From Saccoglossus kowalevskii (lineage: Eukaryota > Hemichordata > Enteropneusta > Harrimaniidae): DNA of 64,000 nucleotides. Below are positions 11,701 through 24,377 of the stretch, piece by piece. Every line of letters starts with the position of its first letter. Position 1 is the stretch's first letter. The notes under the pieces are model-generated. The model saw only the letters and a program-made list of their open reading frames with translations. It had not been told where the DNA came from and made no database searches. The translations under genes and the position numbers were made by a program. Location: positions 35,649 through 99,648 of the forward strand of contig NW_003109089.1 of the NCBI RefSeq assembly GCF_000003605.2, written 5' to 3'.

Positions 11701-14700
11701 GATACTCAAAAAACGCTTTTTTTTCAGCTCCAACTCGTAATGATAAAATTTATAGCTGTCATGCTGGCTATCGGAAAACATTTCGGAACAGTTCCACTGA
11801 AAAGACGAGTTTTTCATTGCTCATGAATATAAATTTATGCAAATGAGACGATTCTTTTCAGACAATCCCGTCATGCACCCCACACATCGCACGTACTTTC
11901 ATTGGGTAACATGTTCACGGCGGCACTGTCTACGCGTTTAGAGGATTTGTGAAATCAATAGATAGTCCAATATAGCGAAACACCAGCGTACAGAAGGATT
12001 ATGACGTCATTGATACTTTGATCCTGTTTAAATGATATTTTTTTAAATAAATTCATTACGTCCTTATTTTCAATCTGTAACTCGTGTACAGTGTAATGAC
12101 AACCACATCCTAGACTGTGATACCGGGATACAAATAGAACAGATCAGTTCACTGGCATGCCGTCGCTAGTATTAATTCCATGGTACAAGACGGCTTATAA
12201 ACCTACACCAACCAGGGGCAAGTACTGATATTAAATCGGGTTCGCCTGCGAGCGTTTGTACATGATTGTGTTTCATTTCAACAGATGAACAGCATTCGTC
12301 TAGTGCTTGAACTTGTGTTATTAAGAGACCAAACAAAATACAGTGTCACCGTGGTAGACAACGGGTTGACTGTATTTATTGTTAGTGTTGAACAAATTTA
12401 CGTGAAGCCTCGTCTTCGCCCGGGAAACTAGCGTACCTGTCAATGATACATGGGGTAAGTACGTGAACATATGTGACGTTTCGAGCAGCGCTGTCCTCCG
12501 AATGCATCGTCACACGTAGAATTGAATCTGACGTGTAGCTAATACGCCGAATGCAATACCATTGTAGCCATACATATCCCCCAACACACTGTATGTATTT
12601 ACTCATTGTATAGCAGTGAGCGAATAGTATAAAAACACACAGAATAATTAATATTGTGGGCGTGAAGGTTTTTCTTTCTCTTTTTTAAGAAAGTCTTTGG
12701 ATATTTTATATATGTTTACGAATAGATATTCAATGCTATACAAGGACATATGTAAACATAAATAGGTGAACGGACATATGTTTTTTTTTAGATTAACGTG
12801 ATATTACTGTATGTTATTTCTATGAGAAAATTATTACACGAATTTATGCAATTTATTTCAAACTCGGGCATAATTTTGAAAAATGGGAGGTATGGATCTA
12901 TTTGCACTAATATGACAGTTTAGGTAATTTGCTCTATGCTAACACATGGAAGATATAACGTTCTATCCACATGCCATAGCCGCACTGGCATACTTTGCCG
13001 TATTCTCCTTATATTACACGTCTTTTTCTTGTTGTAATATTCATTTATTGTGAGATAACAGACTGTAGTGTCATCGAACAACGTGGTGCGCTGTGTGAAC
13101 GTTTGCGTTCTGTGAAGTGATTTGATTTGACATATTACGTTGGTATGGCGTGTCACGGACAGATGAATTCAGATGTTTTCGGTGTCAGATGTATAATTAT
13201 CAATTTTATTTTAAAATCACTCCCTGTGGTCCACATACTTGTACAGCTATCTTTATGATGTATATATGTGTTCCGTTATATCACACAGTTCAACTCATAG
13301 TTTCTATATTACACCTCGATAAACTTGTGATACATATGTGAGAACAGCCTGGATTCGAGAAGCTGATTGATTTAAGAACACCCCGTCAATGTTTTCCATG
13401 CCCAAGTCTGCCAATCACGACTTATCTAAATGTTGTTTAAACACACCTAACAATTAAAAACTAATTTTGAAAGATTTAAAATGAGACACCATACAAACGC
13501 AATAGTCTACTCTAGAATGCAAGGGGTGCATAAGGTCAGGAAATGCCTGGAAAGCATCTCTAAACATGCTGCGTCTTAAATAGCGGCTTGGCGGGACGCA
13601 TGCAGCAGTATACACCAGTTGTATTTATTTCAGACTGCAAGGAGTTCCTAACCAGCCCCGCAGATATTCATTATACGACACACCCGGACATCTGCCTTCA
13701 ATTTGCGCAATAGTTTATTTGATATATTGGTGGTCTATGTTATAGTCTCCATTTCGGCGAATCTGTTCAATTAAAGCTTAAAAGTACGTTTGTAACAAAC
13801 AATTGCATAAAAAAGTACCTAATAAATTATCAGTACTAATAACTCATAACATATATAAAAACATAACAGCAGGTAATTCAATACCACTGATCATGCGAGG
13901 CTGGTGAGCAAGATTACTATGGTTACATACATTTGCATATTAATTATTGACGTGTATATATTTACATGTTGATTACATATTAATCTCGGCTGCATGACCT
14001 GCGGATTGTTTATTAGTGGGAAAACCATCACTTCATATTTCAGATTGATACGTTTATTTTGATTCTGGCAAGTGATTAGTCTTTTTGGCGGTGTCGCATG
14101 ACGATAGACCGGCATCCCGTGGTTTATAGATATTAGTTCCTCAGGTGGAGTTAGAATTACAGCACGGACAGACTTACTTGCTATTATAGTTTGGAATACA
14201 TGTAGGTGTAAACGTCCTCATCGGAGTTAAAAAAACACACGTTTGTTCAGTACGGGAATGCGACCAGCGCTGAGACTAGTGTTTTCATTTCCAACTTTCA
14301 AACTGAGTTGTGCCCCTGCGGCTTTTACGGGTGTTACTGTTGGAACAGCACCATTTCAATGCCCAAACCATAATCATTATTTGTTATTCTGACTAAACGA
14401 TCTCATGAATATTCATGAGGTAACAACGATACATTATGAAATGTCCTGAGGTGATAAAGACAATGAATTAATTCCACGCTATTCGGTCACACTCAGTATG
14501 AAACTATCACGATCACGCGATTAGGAGTTGGAAAAGGTTACGCAGATTCGGAATTCCTCGATGACCCACAATGCAGCATTCCCACAATGAGTGATCACAA
14601 TAAATGCCCCCCCCCCCCCTTTTGTGCGTTTCCTGATCTCACCGTGGGCTGTGATATCTAATATCTCTAGACGACATTAGTACGCTGATATCCGAGGTCT

Positions 14701-17700
14701 GCCATCTAAAGTCTTATCAATAGTCACTCAAACCTCTCAAAAGAAGTATTATCACTATAGTAACCATATGAATCAATACTAGGTCTCTGATTGAGTAGGT
14801 AAGCATTGGTCTGACAATTCACTCTCATTATAATAAGTTGACAATTTTAATATTTAATGAATCTCCAGGCCGTTTTGCGATGTAACACTGATTACGAACG
14901 TGCAAAGTAATTTAAATATAATAATAATGTGATTGGCTATTTCGTTTTACGCTTCTACTAAATAGTAGGTTTAACTATATCTGTTGTAAATAGTTATAGT
15001 AGGTAGTGTTCGAGGTACGCAAAATCCGGCAATATGTACAATGGAAAATGAACAAAAGCTGTCCAAAAGATTCCCGATTTCACATAATCACAAACCAATA
15101 GTATCAGCGAGTGCAACATGTATCATCTGTGCAATATGTATCATCGATGTCGAGATAAAGACAGCGAGGATATATTTCTAGCAGGCAAATCGACAGAACT
15201 TGAATACATTTGACACGTATAATGTTCATATATAATCGTAACCTGAATATTGTTTAAATCTTCGTTGAATTTAAAAGTCGTCTGTTTCACAAGTAGTGTA
15301 TTTACAGGTCTAAAAACATAAATTTAAATCTCTTGTGAAAGAGATCGCGGGTTGTTTTTTTAAAAGCACCCCAACGACTTCCACATCGGACCATATCCAG
15401 TACTTCAGTTTTTAGACGGTTGCAGGTTTTTGATTAAACATTTGCTTGCATTTTTACGGAAAAAAGATCGTTCACATATACACCTATGGATAGGATCATA
15501 GATGTGTTTCTACCACTTAATGTTATCATATGCTACACAATTGTAGATAGCCAAATTATAAATTCAGACATTAATCGTATTTTTAGAGCGTAAGATATTT
15601 CATTAACAGACCGTTTAGTTATACTGTCACGTACATTTTGTTTGATCTTGAATAACGACACTTTTATTAATAACAAAATATATTTTTCAATGTTTTAGTA
15701 CATTGATTCCACATAAAAAAGAAGTTAATGTATTCATGACTGTATTGCAATGATATATTATGCCTAATTTGAATTTGTATCGCCTCTCCAATATGAAATA
15801 TTAATTTAATAACTGCATAGTGACATAAAGTGTCATTTTTTATAGAAATTGTGTAACATATGGCTAAATTAATCGGATTGCGAAGTGAATGAAACGTTTG
15901 TGTTTTAATGGAAAGCAGCTTTCTCTGGTTGTCTAGTATTTGGTCTAAACATGCAATTGAACAGACTACGCAAGTTTTAAGGTGATATGAAGAATCGTTG
16001 GGTTTTAACCGCGGTAAAAGTATATCATGTATTTCTAATGTGCCGCTGCTATTGAACGGAACAACAATTACAACTTATATGCACTTAGTACTTGTTGTTA
16101 CCGAAAGAACAGTTGATTTATTTTAAGGGCGTACAGGACGATACCATAGTTACAGTCCCCAAATGCAACTTTAACGTATTGACATGTGGTTAAATCCCAC
16201 ATGAATTGAATGCCGAATAAAATTCTAATGTCTTAATTGTTTTTACCAAATATTACACTTTAATTGACCAGATAGTGGCCCCATATAGTGTAAGATTCAC
16301 TATGAAAAATATTAACTAGATGGTAGCATAAAAGTAATCTGTCTTTTACCCCCATGATGGTAGTAAAGTGCTCTCATATCCGGTATTCATGACCATATTA
16401 AAATTTTTGATCAAAACAACTCAAGGCTGATAATATAAACCGCGCCCTCCTGTGATGGGCGCGTCTTATACATCAAAATAACGGATATGGATGAAGAGAC
16501 ATTGTAGTTCAAATCGATAACTGTGTTTGGCTGTGCAGTGGTTCGTCATCTATAATACTGTAAAATGTCTGAAAAAATCCTCGCTTTAAACGCCTTTCGT
16601 GTCATCCATTTTTATCATTTGAGGGCGCAAATTATTGGCGTAATGGTAATGGTGTAATTTATTGGTTTCGAAAACCAGGGTCGCTCTTCAATTTGTTTGT
16701 AGAAGTATTAAATTTCGACAGTCAGTAACTTTATTGAGATATTTTGTTATGCCATAATACGTACGTTGAATAATTGATGTGGTGAATAGTTATTTTTAGT
16801 CGAGGTCATCGATTGCGAAATAAGTTCACTCCAAAATGCACTCATTAAGAAGAGTATGGGTATAGTCTGTGTTTAGGTTTAGACAATGTTAGCGACAGGG
16901 TGTTATGTTTGTTAAAGATATAGACGTAACTACTGATCCTTTCTCCCTTAAAATAATCCACCCATGTGATTACGTTGTTATTACACAGAGGGGGGGGGGG
17001 GCAATTAGTCTACCACATGTGGCCAACCAACGCAGCAAACATCTTTATAATCGTGTTGACAGCAATTACCCATTCAATCAGAAGCAAACATACCGTTTTA
17101 TCACGTCGGTTATAGTGATGAATAACACCAGATTTGGCGTGAAATTAGGTCATCGGTCGGTATCCGCAAAAGACCGAGTTGTAACATATGTTGTATTTTA
17201 GGTTAAGCTTACAAATTACAAATTGGATTCGCTGTAAACACCACGGCAATAACTAGACTGTGTGCTGACGAGTAAATGAATGGTAAGTTAGTATTCTTCA
17301 TATTAAGTAGTGGATATCGAAAGTTTTACGTCCATGTGTTATAATAATAGATTTATGAATATTTAAATTTTTTATTATGTCATGATAGTAATCTTTCGCA
17401 TTAGTACAGTAGAAGGTGTTGTTTTATTAAGACGAGGTGAGCTATCGTCCGTAATTTCGGTGACCTAGGGGGTCTAATTCACAACAGGATGGACAATCTG
17501 GTAACAATACGAATTGTACAGTCGTACGTGCCAGGGTTGGGAATACGGTCATTACGTCGGCGAATGCTTTCAGGGATTTTGTTAGCTTACTGATACGAAA
17601 ATTATTAGACTGTATAACGTTTAACCTTTATTCATTGAGATAGCCAACGTGTTTTTTTCTGAGTATCCAGGTGATTAACCTTATTTGCACTAAGCATGTC

Positions 17701-17990
17701 TGTCTATTTTTATGTTCGCACACTCAGCTTAAGTGATACAACTGTTGCGTGTCCCTGTGGATAAACACTTATCATGAGAACCACTCTCAAGAAAATATGT
17801 CTTGATCGACTAAGCTTTAAATATATTTAACAGTTTCATCTAATCAAAGCCTTTCAAATACAATCAGAAGTTGGGAAGCACATTTCCCCCACTCTAGTTG
17901 ATCCCACTAAGTTTGTAATACAGACGGGCATAATTTGAAAAATACTATCGAAATGAATACGTACACGGCTACCGACTCTTCATTCATTCT
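8769..17990. other. Intergenic, no gene recognised
   Basis: Reading frames are short, unspliced and without known motifs on both strands. A locally GC-richer patch lies around 10.9-11.35 kb, with an open plus-strand frame of 155 codons that shows no domain. A run of about ten C lies near 14.61 kb and a run of about eleven G near 16.99 kb. No promoter or RNA gene could be supported. Confidence 0.55.
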
Positions 17991-17993
17991 GTT

Positions 17994-18054
17994 GACGTAG
18001 ATATGTGTTCACCTTATACAGTATATTCATTTAAAACCCAACTTTATTGTTTTA

Positions 18055-18149
<95 letters not shown>

Positions 18150-18476
18150 TTCACCGGAATGACACTCTCCGAAATGTGTTGAGTGTGAGAGAGGTTAACG
18201 GGGGGGATCCGTTTCGACCCAGGTATGAAATGGCCCTCTTGTCAAAGCGCCCATGCGGGTGGGCAAACAATCGGTGTGTTTTATGTCCTCTCATTCACAC
18301 TTTCACTGATTTATGCGCACACGTCTGTGGGTCTTTATTTTCATTCACTTTATTATTTTCCCTTATGCATATGGGCGCTTGTGAGTGCCGGAGTGTACTA
18401 GTAGCGATTTAATGCAAACATTGTATATGCGTGCGTGTGTTTACCCGAATGTTATTTGAATAGGGCATTATAATAT
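17994..18476. repeat. Copy 1 of a duplicated block flanking an assembly gap
   Basis: Starts GACGTAGATATGTGTTCACC, passes through a (TA)n array at about 18056-18146, and ends at the gap. The same block recurs at 18606-19046. The part before the TA array is identical between copies for more than 60 bp; the part after it is clearly diverged by scattered and clustered differences. Without the TA array the two copies have almost the same length. Confidence 0.85.
18056..18146. repeat. (TA)n microsatellite
   Basis: About 45 uninterrupted TA units. A shorter (TA)n occupies the equivalent position in the second copy of the surrounding block (about 18669-18713). Confidence 0.95.
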
Positions 18477-18605
18477 NNNNNNNNNNNNNNNNNNNNNNNN
18501 NNNNNNNNNNNNNNNNNNNNNNNNNNNNNNNNNNNNNNNNNNNNNNNNNNNNNNNNNNNNNNNNNNNNNNNNNNNNNNNNNNNNNNNNNNNNNNNNNNNN
18601 NNNNN
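18477..18605. other. Assembly gap (Ns)
   Basis: 129 undetermined bases between two near-identical blocks. The true distance between the copies is unknown. Confidence 0.99.
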
Positions 18606-18666
18606 GACGTAGATATGTGTTCACCTTATACAGTATATTCATTTAAAACCCAACTTTATTGTTTTA

Positions 18667-18717
<51 letters not shown>

Positions 18718-19046
18718 TTCAGCCGGAATGACACTCTCCATCGGTTGTTGAACACCCTCGACGTTAACGTGGGGGATCCGTTTCGACCCAGGTATGAAAT
18801 GGCCATCTTGTCAAAGTGCCACAGCGGCTGGGCAAACAATCGGTGTGTTTGATGTCCTAACATTCACAATTTCACTGATTTATGCGTATACGTCATTGGT
18901 TCTTTATTTTCATTCACTTTATTATTTTCCCTTAGTCATATGGTCCCTTTTGAATGCTGCAAATTACTAGTAGCGATTTAATGCAAACATTGGATATGCG
19001 TGGCAGTGTTTACCCGAATGTTATTTGAATAGTGCATTAAAATATT
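18606..19046. repeat. Copy 2 of the duplicated block
   Basis: Direct-orientation partner of 17994-18476, starting immediately after the gap with the same GACGTAGATATGTGTTCACC. The homology ends around the GAATAGTGCATTA segment near 19046. It may be a true tandem duplication or two alleles placed in series by the assembler. Confidence 0.85.
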
Positions 19047-19461
19047 AACATTAAATATCATACTTCAATAATTCGATAAATAACATCTGTTAATTTTTAA
19101 TAAAAGATAAATGTATTACGGGACCATTCAAATAATCTATGTGTACATCAATAGGATATGATTGCAATTAATTTCGCAACGAGTCAAGCTGAATTCGCAC
19201 ACTAAGTGTGTCCGCAAACAGACGGCTAACAACACATGTATGTGTAGCGGAGACCCGCGGAATACTCGGGAAATAAATTATCTTGGAAATACTAATAAAA
19301 ATTGATTTATAAGTACACACTACTTCTGTAATCTATTTCGTCGCAAATCGTAGCGTTGCTCAAGTTGTCAAACATCGTAACGTTAATACTACATTACATG
19401 GACTGACCAGAAAGACGCTATGTACATTTATGCACAGACATTACGACGGCGGATTCAACTT

Positions 19462-19614
19462 CGGCTGATCTGCACTGGCTCGGAAGATGAATTCTGATTG
19501 GCTAAAAAAAACAAAAAAACTTGTGGCGTTGAATGCACGTTCATTGTCAGTATTGTTATGCAAATTCAAACTAGCTAATCATTTACAACCTTCCGAGCCA
19601 GTGCAGATTAGCCC
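19462..19614. mobile_element. 153-bp hAT-type MITE with 8-bp target duplication
   Basis: 25-bp terminal inverted repeats differ at two positions only; their shared core is ATCTGCACTGGCTCGGAAG read inward from each end (the right end's second mismatch lies just outside this core). The element is bounded on both sides by TTCAACTT (19454-19461 and 19615-19622), a perfect 8-bp target-site duplication as made by hAT transposases. The 100-bp interior is AT-rich and non-coding. The near-perfect ends and duplication suggest a fairly recent insertion. Confidence 0.88.
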
Positions 19615-22171
19615 TTCAACTTACTAGATGGAAATTGCGAGAAAATATTCGCATTTAAGTGTGTCGATTCCTGTGGCATAGTAAAAGTAAAATATATACT
19701 GTAAAACATGTGTTTTTAGCTAGCATGCTATTTTACCTAATTTACCTTATCTGTAATTTCGCCAATTTAACAGAAAGTATTTTCTCGTCACTTTAGCTAA
19801 ATTAAGATTCTATTAATTCATGCCAAGAGTCAAGTCCGCTAAAATTGCATGCAGCTATTTCAACGTGTTCTACAGTACATTGCCGTCCAACATACGTTAA
19901 TCTGATAATCCTACTGAAGGTGTTCAGAGTTGGGACAATCCGAAATGCGAAACAGGGCACCCTATGGTAAAAATACGCTTTCACTAGTTTTCCCTCACAT
20001 TGGCCTTATTTCATATTAATCATTATCTTAACGTGGGTTTCTTATCTTTTAGTTTATTTCAAAAAACGCGACTTTCTGCCACTGGCCAATTATCGTTAAT
20101 AAATAAAAACGAAAATTAAACACGACACATAATATAATGTCATGATTTGTGTGTTTTATTGTCGCATATTGTACATGCGTTGGGAGCTATTTCGCAGACA
20201 CTCAACTATAACCGATCTCTGCCAAACATCGTACAACAAAAATAGGTATCTAATTATTTTTTACGATGACCGGATTTAACCGACTGGCAGCCATTTTAGT
20301 CTTAACAATAATAAGTTTAATTCAAATACTTCTATGTATTTGAATGTATTGAGCCGAACAATATATAGTATCCACCGTTATCTATTCTAGTATTCTAACA
20401 AATATCGTAACTGCCTGAAACTCGTAAAGTTGTATTTCAATTACGTAATTGTATACTAATTAATTGGTCAGCTGACAAGCTCAAGAGAACAAACAATGTG
20501 AACTAGAACAGTTCTGATGTTTTCTTTCAGTTATTGTATATTTACTATATCCTTCTCAAATCTATATTGATCCACAGCTTTAGCATAATTGTACTATGCT
20601 GCCCTTCACATTTGTCGATCATATATTCCCATTTAACGCCGTAAATTTTATGCTAGATACCTAGGAGCATATTGTGCTTCGTGTTTCATCACTAACTTCA
20701 AACCAAGAAAAAAACAATAGCTATTACCTAACTAATACATTTTTACCAAATCACTTCTACTGACACCAACAATTATAATCGACATTATCGATTACGAGGA
20801 ATAATTCTCGCATCCAAATAATAATTAAACGACGATATAAATCGATGAATTTCACTTTGTTGAAATTAAAATTATATTGCCAGCGAGTGAAATAGGACAA
20901 GTACCCATATCATATTTCATAATGTCGAACACATATAACCAAATATTTCATTAACAGTCTAATTGTGCGTAGCAACGCGCTCTAACACTCAGTCCTACTT
21001 ATCTCGATTTCTAAGTGCACTCGTGTTTTTTTGATAGATTTAACGGAACTGACGCCACGAATTAGGATATCGTGTTCATTTATTACTATTCTTGACACGA
21101 GTTACTGCCACGATAATAATGTTTGTATGTCAAACGTGTGTTTGAGTACGAATTACTGCATTCCTACACTTTAAACTGTTGTTAATGGAAAAGAAGTTAA
21201 TTCATATCCAAGTGATATTGTCTCCTGTTAACTAATTGAGTTACCATCGTTTAATTAAATCTTGAATAAAAAAAAATAATTAATTTATCCCCAGCAGATT
21301 TCCCGTGTTTGCTGTTTACTTAATTACATAAAGCAACCCACAATATAAGAAAAAGTAATTATATTTCCCGTTCTCTTCCGGTGTGTGTTTCATTTCCACG
21401 CCGAAACATATTGACTTTCACATAATTTTAAAAGGAATCTAGGAAATTATACTCGTTTTAGTAGAAGCATTTCAAGCGAAATAAAATAATGTTTTATCAG
21501 ACAGACTGGCCCTGCGGAATATATACAGTCAAGTAATCTAGTTTTATCGCATACAATTTTAGACGTACCAACGTATATTATTCGTCAAAATTGACACAAG
21601 AGATCATGTACAACTGTTGCGCGCTGTTGTCTCAGAGTGGCTATAGCATGGCACAACGAAGCACACACATGAAAATACCTGTGCTATAAATGTACGACAA
21701 TTAAATACCACCAACAATAAATTGGCTTGCTGTCCACGTAATCGATATATATTTGCCCCAGCAAATTGCCAACTCCAAGAGCAAGTATAACGTTTTGTCT
21801 GCATCTATTGCGAGCTTTTACATATTTTCTCGTTATATTATTATCATAAATTGACAATGAAATCATTTTCCTAATCAGATTAAAAGCAAAATGTCACCTT
21901 GTTTACTTTATGACGTCATAGACCCAAAACATATATATCCAGGCGATTTGGTTAAAAGCACGGGAGTACACAAAATTGCTATATTGGGAACATATTATTC
22001 AGTAGAAAATATCTCTACGTTCAATGTTTTGAAGTCTGCGGAATTGACGTCCATGTAACAGATGGAGATGAATGAAAATACTCACATATATGTATACATG
22101 TATAACCATGGTGAACCACGCGGCGCAAATAAAAATATTCGACATTTAATTTGATATAAAGAAAATTTTAA

Positions 22172-22530
22172 ACTGGTCACTGATAGCCTAGTAGTTGTCG
22201 CATCAGACTCATGACCGGTAGACCCAAGTTCAAATCACACCTTAGGCTGAACATCTAAATGGTCAACCTCTACCCTGCGTGAGTGTGCCACAGACTCAAT
22301 GAGAATGCCCTTTCCACTTACCGAGATGCATTCACTAACGAAAGCGACTTTGGTTAAGGTCATCAGGTGCTTGTGTTCGACCGAGCCTGGTTGACGCCAG
22401 GATAGCGCATTAAATTGCCATTTGATAGAGAGATGGCCACACAGCCCTGTCATGTAGTCCCAAACATGAATATGACTTCTATGGCAAAATGCACTATGTG
22501 TCAGCACTAGAACTTGCAATTGGCACATAT
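22172..22530 (+). mobile_element. tRNA-derived SINE
   Basis: The head has RNA polymerase III A box TAGCCTAGTAGT (22184-22195) and B box AGTTCAAATCA (22227-22237), 43 nt apart as in a tRNA, with CAT in the anticodon position. A body of about 290 bp follows, ending near an A-rich stretch (ATATAAAATAAG). Acceptor-stem pairing is poor, so this is not a functional tRNA. The family was not identified and exact ends are approximate. Confidence 0.7.
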
Positions 22531-24377
22531 AAAATAAGTCAGGAGAGACAGCAGTGACATTTAATGTCCGGAGCTGTCGCCTGGCACAAAAATGTATTTA
22601 AAAAAGTACATTTTGTGAACTAGATTAAAAGGTTTAGTGTGAACAAACAGTGTGTTTTATGTTTGTAGAAATATCTTGCTCAGAAACTTGAGAATCCACT
22701 TATACTTAGTAGGAAAATCTATCTAGATAATTTCTAGTGTCTTTCTCACAATGTTATTGCTATGGCTACATACTGATGGCGATATATGCAGTTTGTTTAA
22801 TGTAATACACGTGTCAATTTACGACCCGACAAACAGTGAGTGACCTGCATCACAGTTCACCAGTTTAGGCTCTGACGTAAATATTATATATTGAAGGCAA
22901 TTCTCACACTTACTTCAGTGAGATCGCACAATGAAACGATAACAAAACGAGATTTATATTGAGTAATCAATGTAAAAAAACGCATTCTATTTGTTTGGGT
23001 GCAAATATCGTAAATACTTCTTTAGCTTGCATTTCAATTATCCAGTGTTTTCGGAAAATATACGCTCAGGATAGCCCTTAAGTACTCCGTACTATGCTAC
23101 ATGATAATACTTAGACATCGAGAAATCCACCCACGTGATATTATACCTTAGATATACTCCAACCTCCCACGTACAACGAATTTGATTTTTGTATCACTGA
23201 CATCAGCCAATCACATATCCGAAACGGAACTATTATTCGATAAACCTTTGAAGAAATTACTAAGTAATATTTTAGTGTCATTTCTTCCCATGTCTTGGTG
23301 TGTTTATTCAGCAGGTACATTTGATATGTTTTTACAGTAAACACGGGACACGTAATAAATGTACTTGTATGTACTTGATGGATATATAAATTAAGTGAGT
23401 GGGGCGGTTGAAAATCATGCTGCTTCAAAAATGACAACCAGTTGAACACACTGGCACGAGTATTTGAGCGATCTACACCTAGTAGGTAAGGAAACACTCA
23501 AAACGATACCAATACATGTCTGGCGATTGTTTAAGTGTTCATGTTATTAGCTTGTATATAGTGATGTGGCGTTTGTTTCCTATAAGCTACTTGTATTCAA
23601 CTGATTTTGAAATACGAAGTGAGTTGTATTGTGTCACACGATTGTGCCGTGGATTTAAATTAATTATATTAAATGTCTGGCACAGTTGGCGGATGACGGC
23701 AGTCTGTGTATAAACGCAAATACAATGATCAGCAAATCGAGCGCAAAGATTTTTTTCGAAAAGATATTTGACAATACTGTTACTGTAAATTTTACGATCG
23801 AGTAATGCTGTTTAGGGTTATACAGACGGGAACTAAGTGTGAAATTAAACTATCAAAACTCATGCTTAAATAATGTCGAGTTCTGGTTCATGTTGGTGTG
23901 AGTTGTTAGCAACGATACTTAGCGTGACGAACGACACTCTCATGTTTCCCACTCCCAACACTTGGCAGTGTCATCGAACATAATAAATGATTCTACGCCA
24001 TAAAATATGCATTTGTTAAGATAATTTACTGTTATGAAGCTCAACTTTCGATGTCGTATATTAGATTTCTATCAGTTTAAATACTGTTCCACGTGCCTTT
24101 CTATGTTTCCTTGTACTTTCAGCAGCGCCTGGTTATTATCGGGTTTTGGCACTAGTTTGTTGAGTTGTCTTGTGGCCAGTCATCTTGTTAGAAAATACAC
24201 AGTAGTGATACTGTGCCACGAAAGGATATGTATCCTTATAAGGTTACTATGAATAATATGAAGATACATTTTACATTTTTTATTTTGATCACACTTGTAG
24301 AAAACGTGACGTCACTGATGCCACAAGCCAAGTCTGCGAGATTTAACTATTCAAAACGTTCGTGGTTCCTGTTTAAC

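Larger units (their letters stand above)
19047..24377. other. Intergenic, two mobile elements, no gene recognised
   Basis: Apart from the MITE at 19.46 kb and the SINE at 22.17 kb, no supported feature was found. Open frames are short and lack domains. The region between about 23.9 and 24.38 kb must contain the promoter and 5' UTR of the receptor gene, but no core element could be singled out. Confidence 0.5.

Noticed and set aside
22235-22528. 97-codon minus-strand open frame
   Set aside because: It lies entirely within the tRNA-derived SINE and has no domain; a chance frame.
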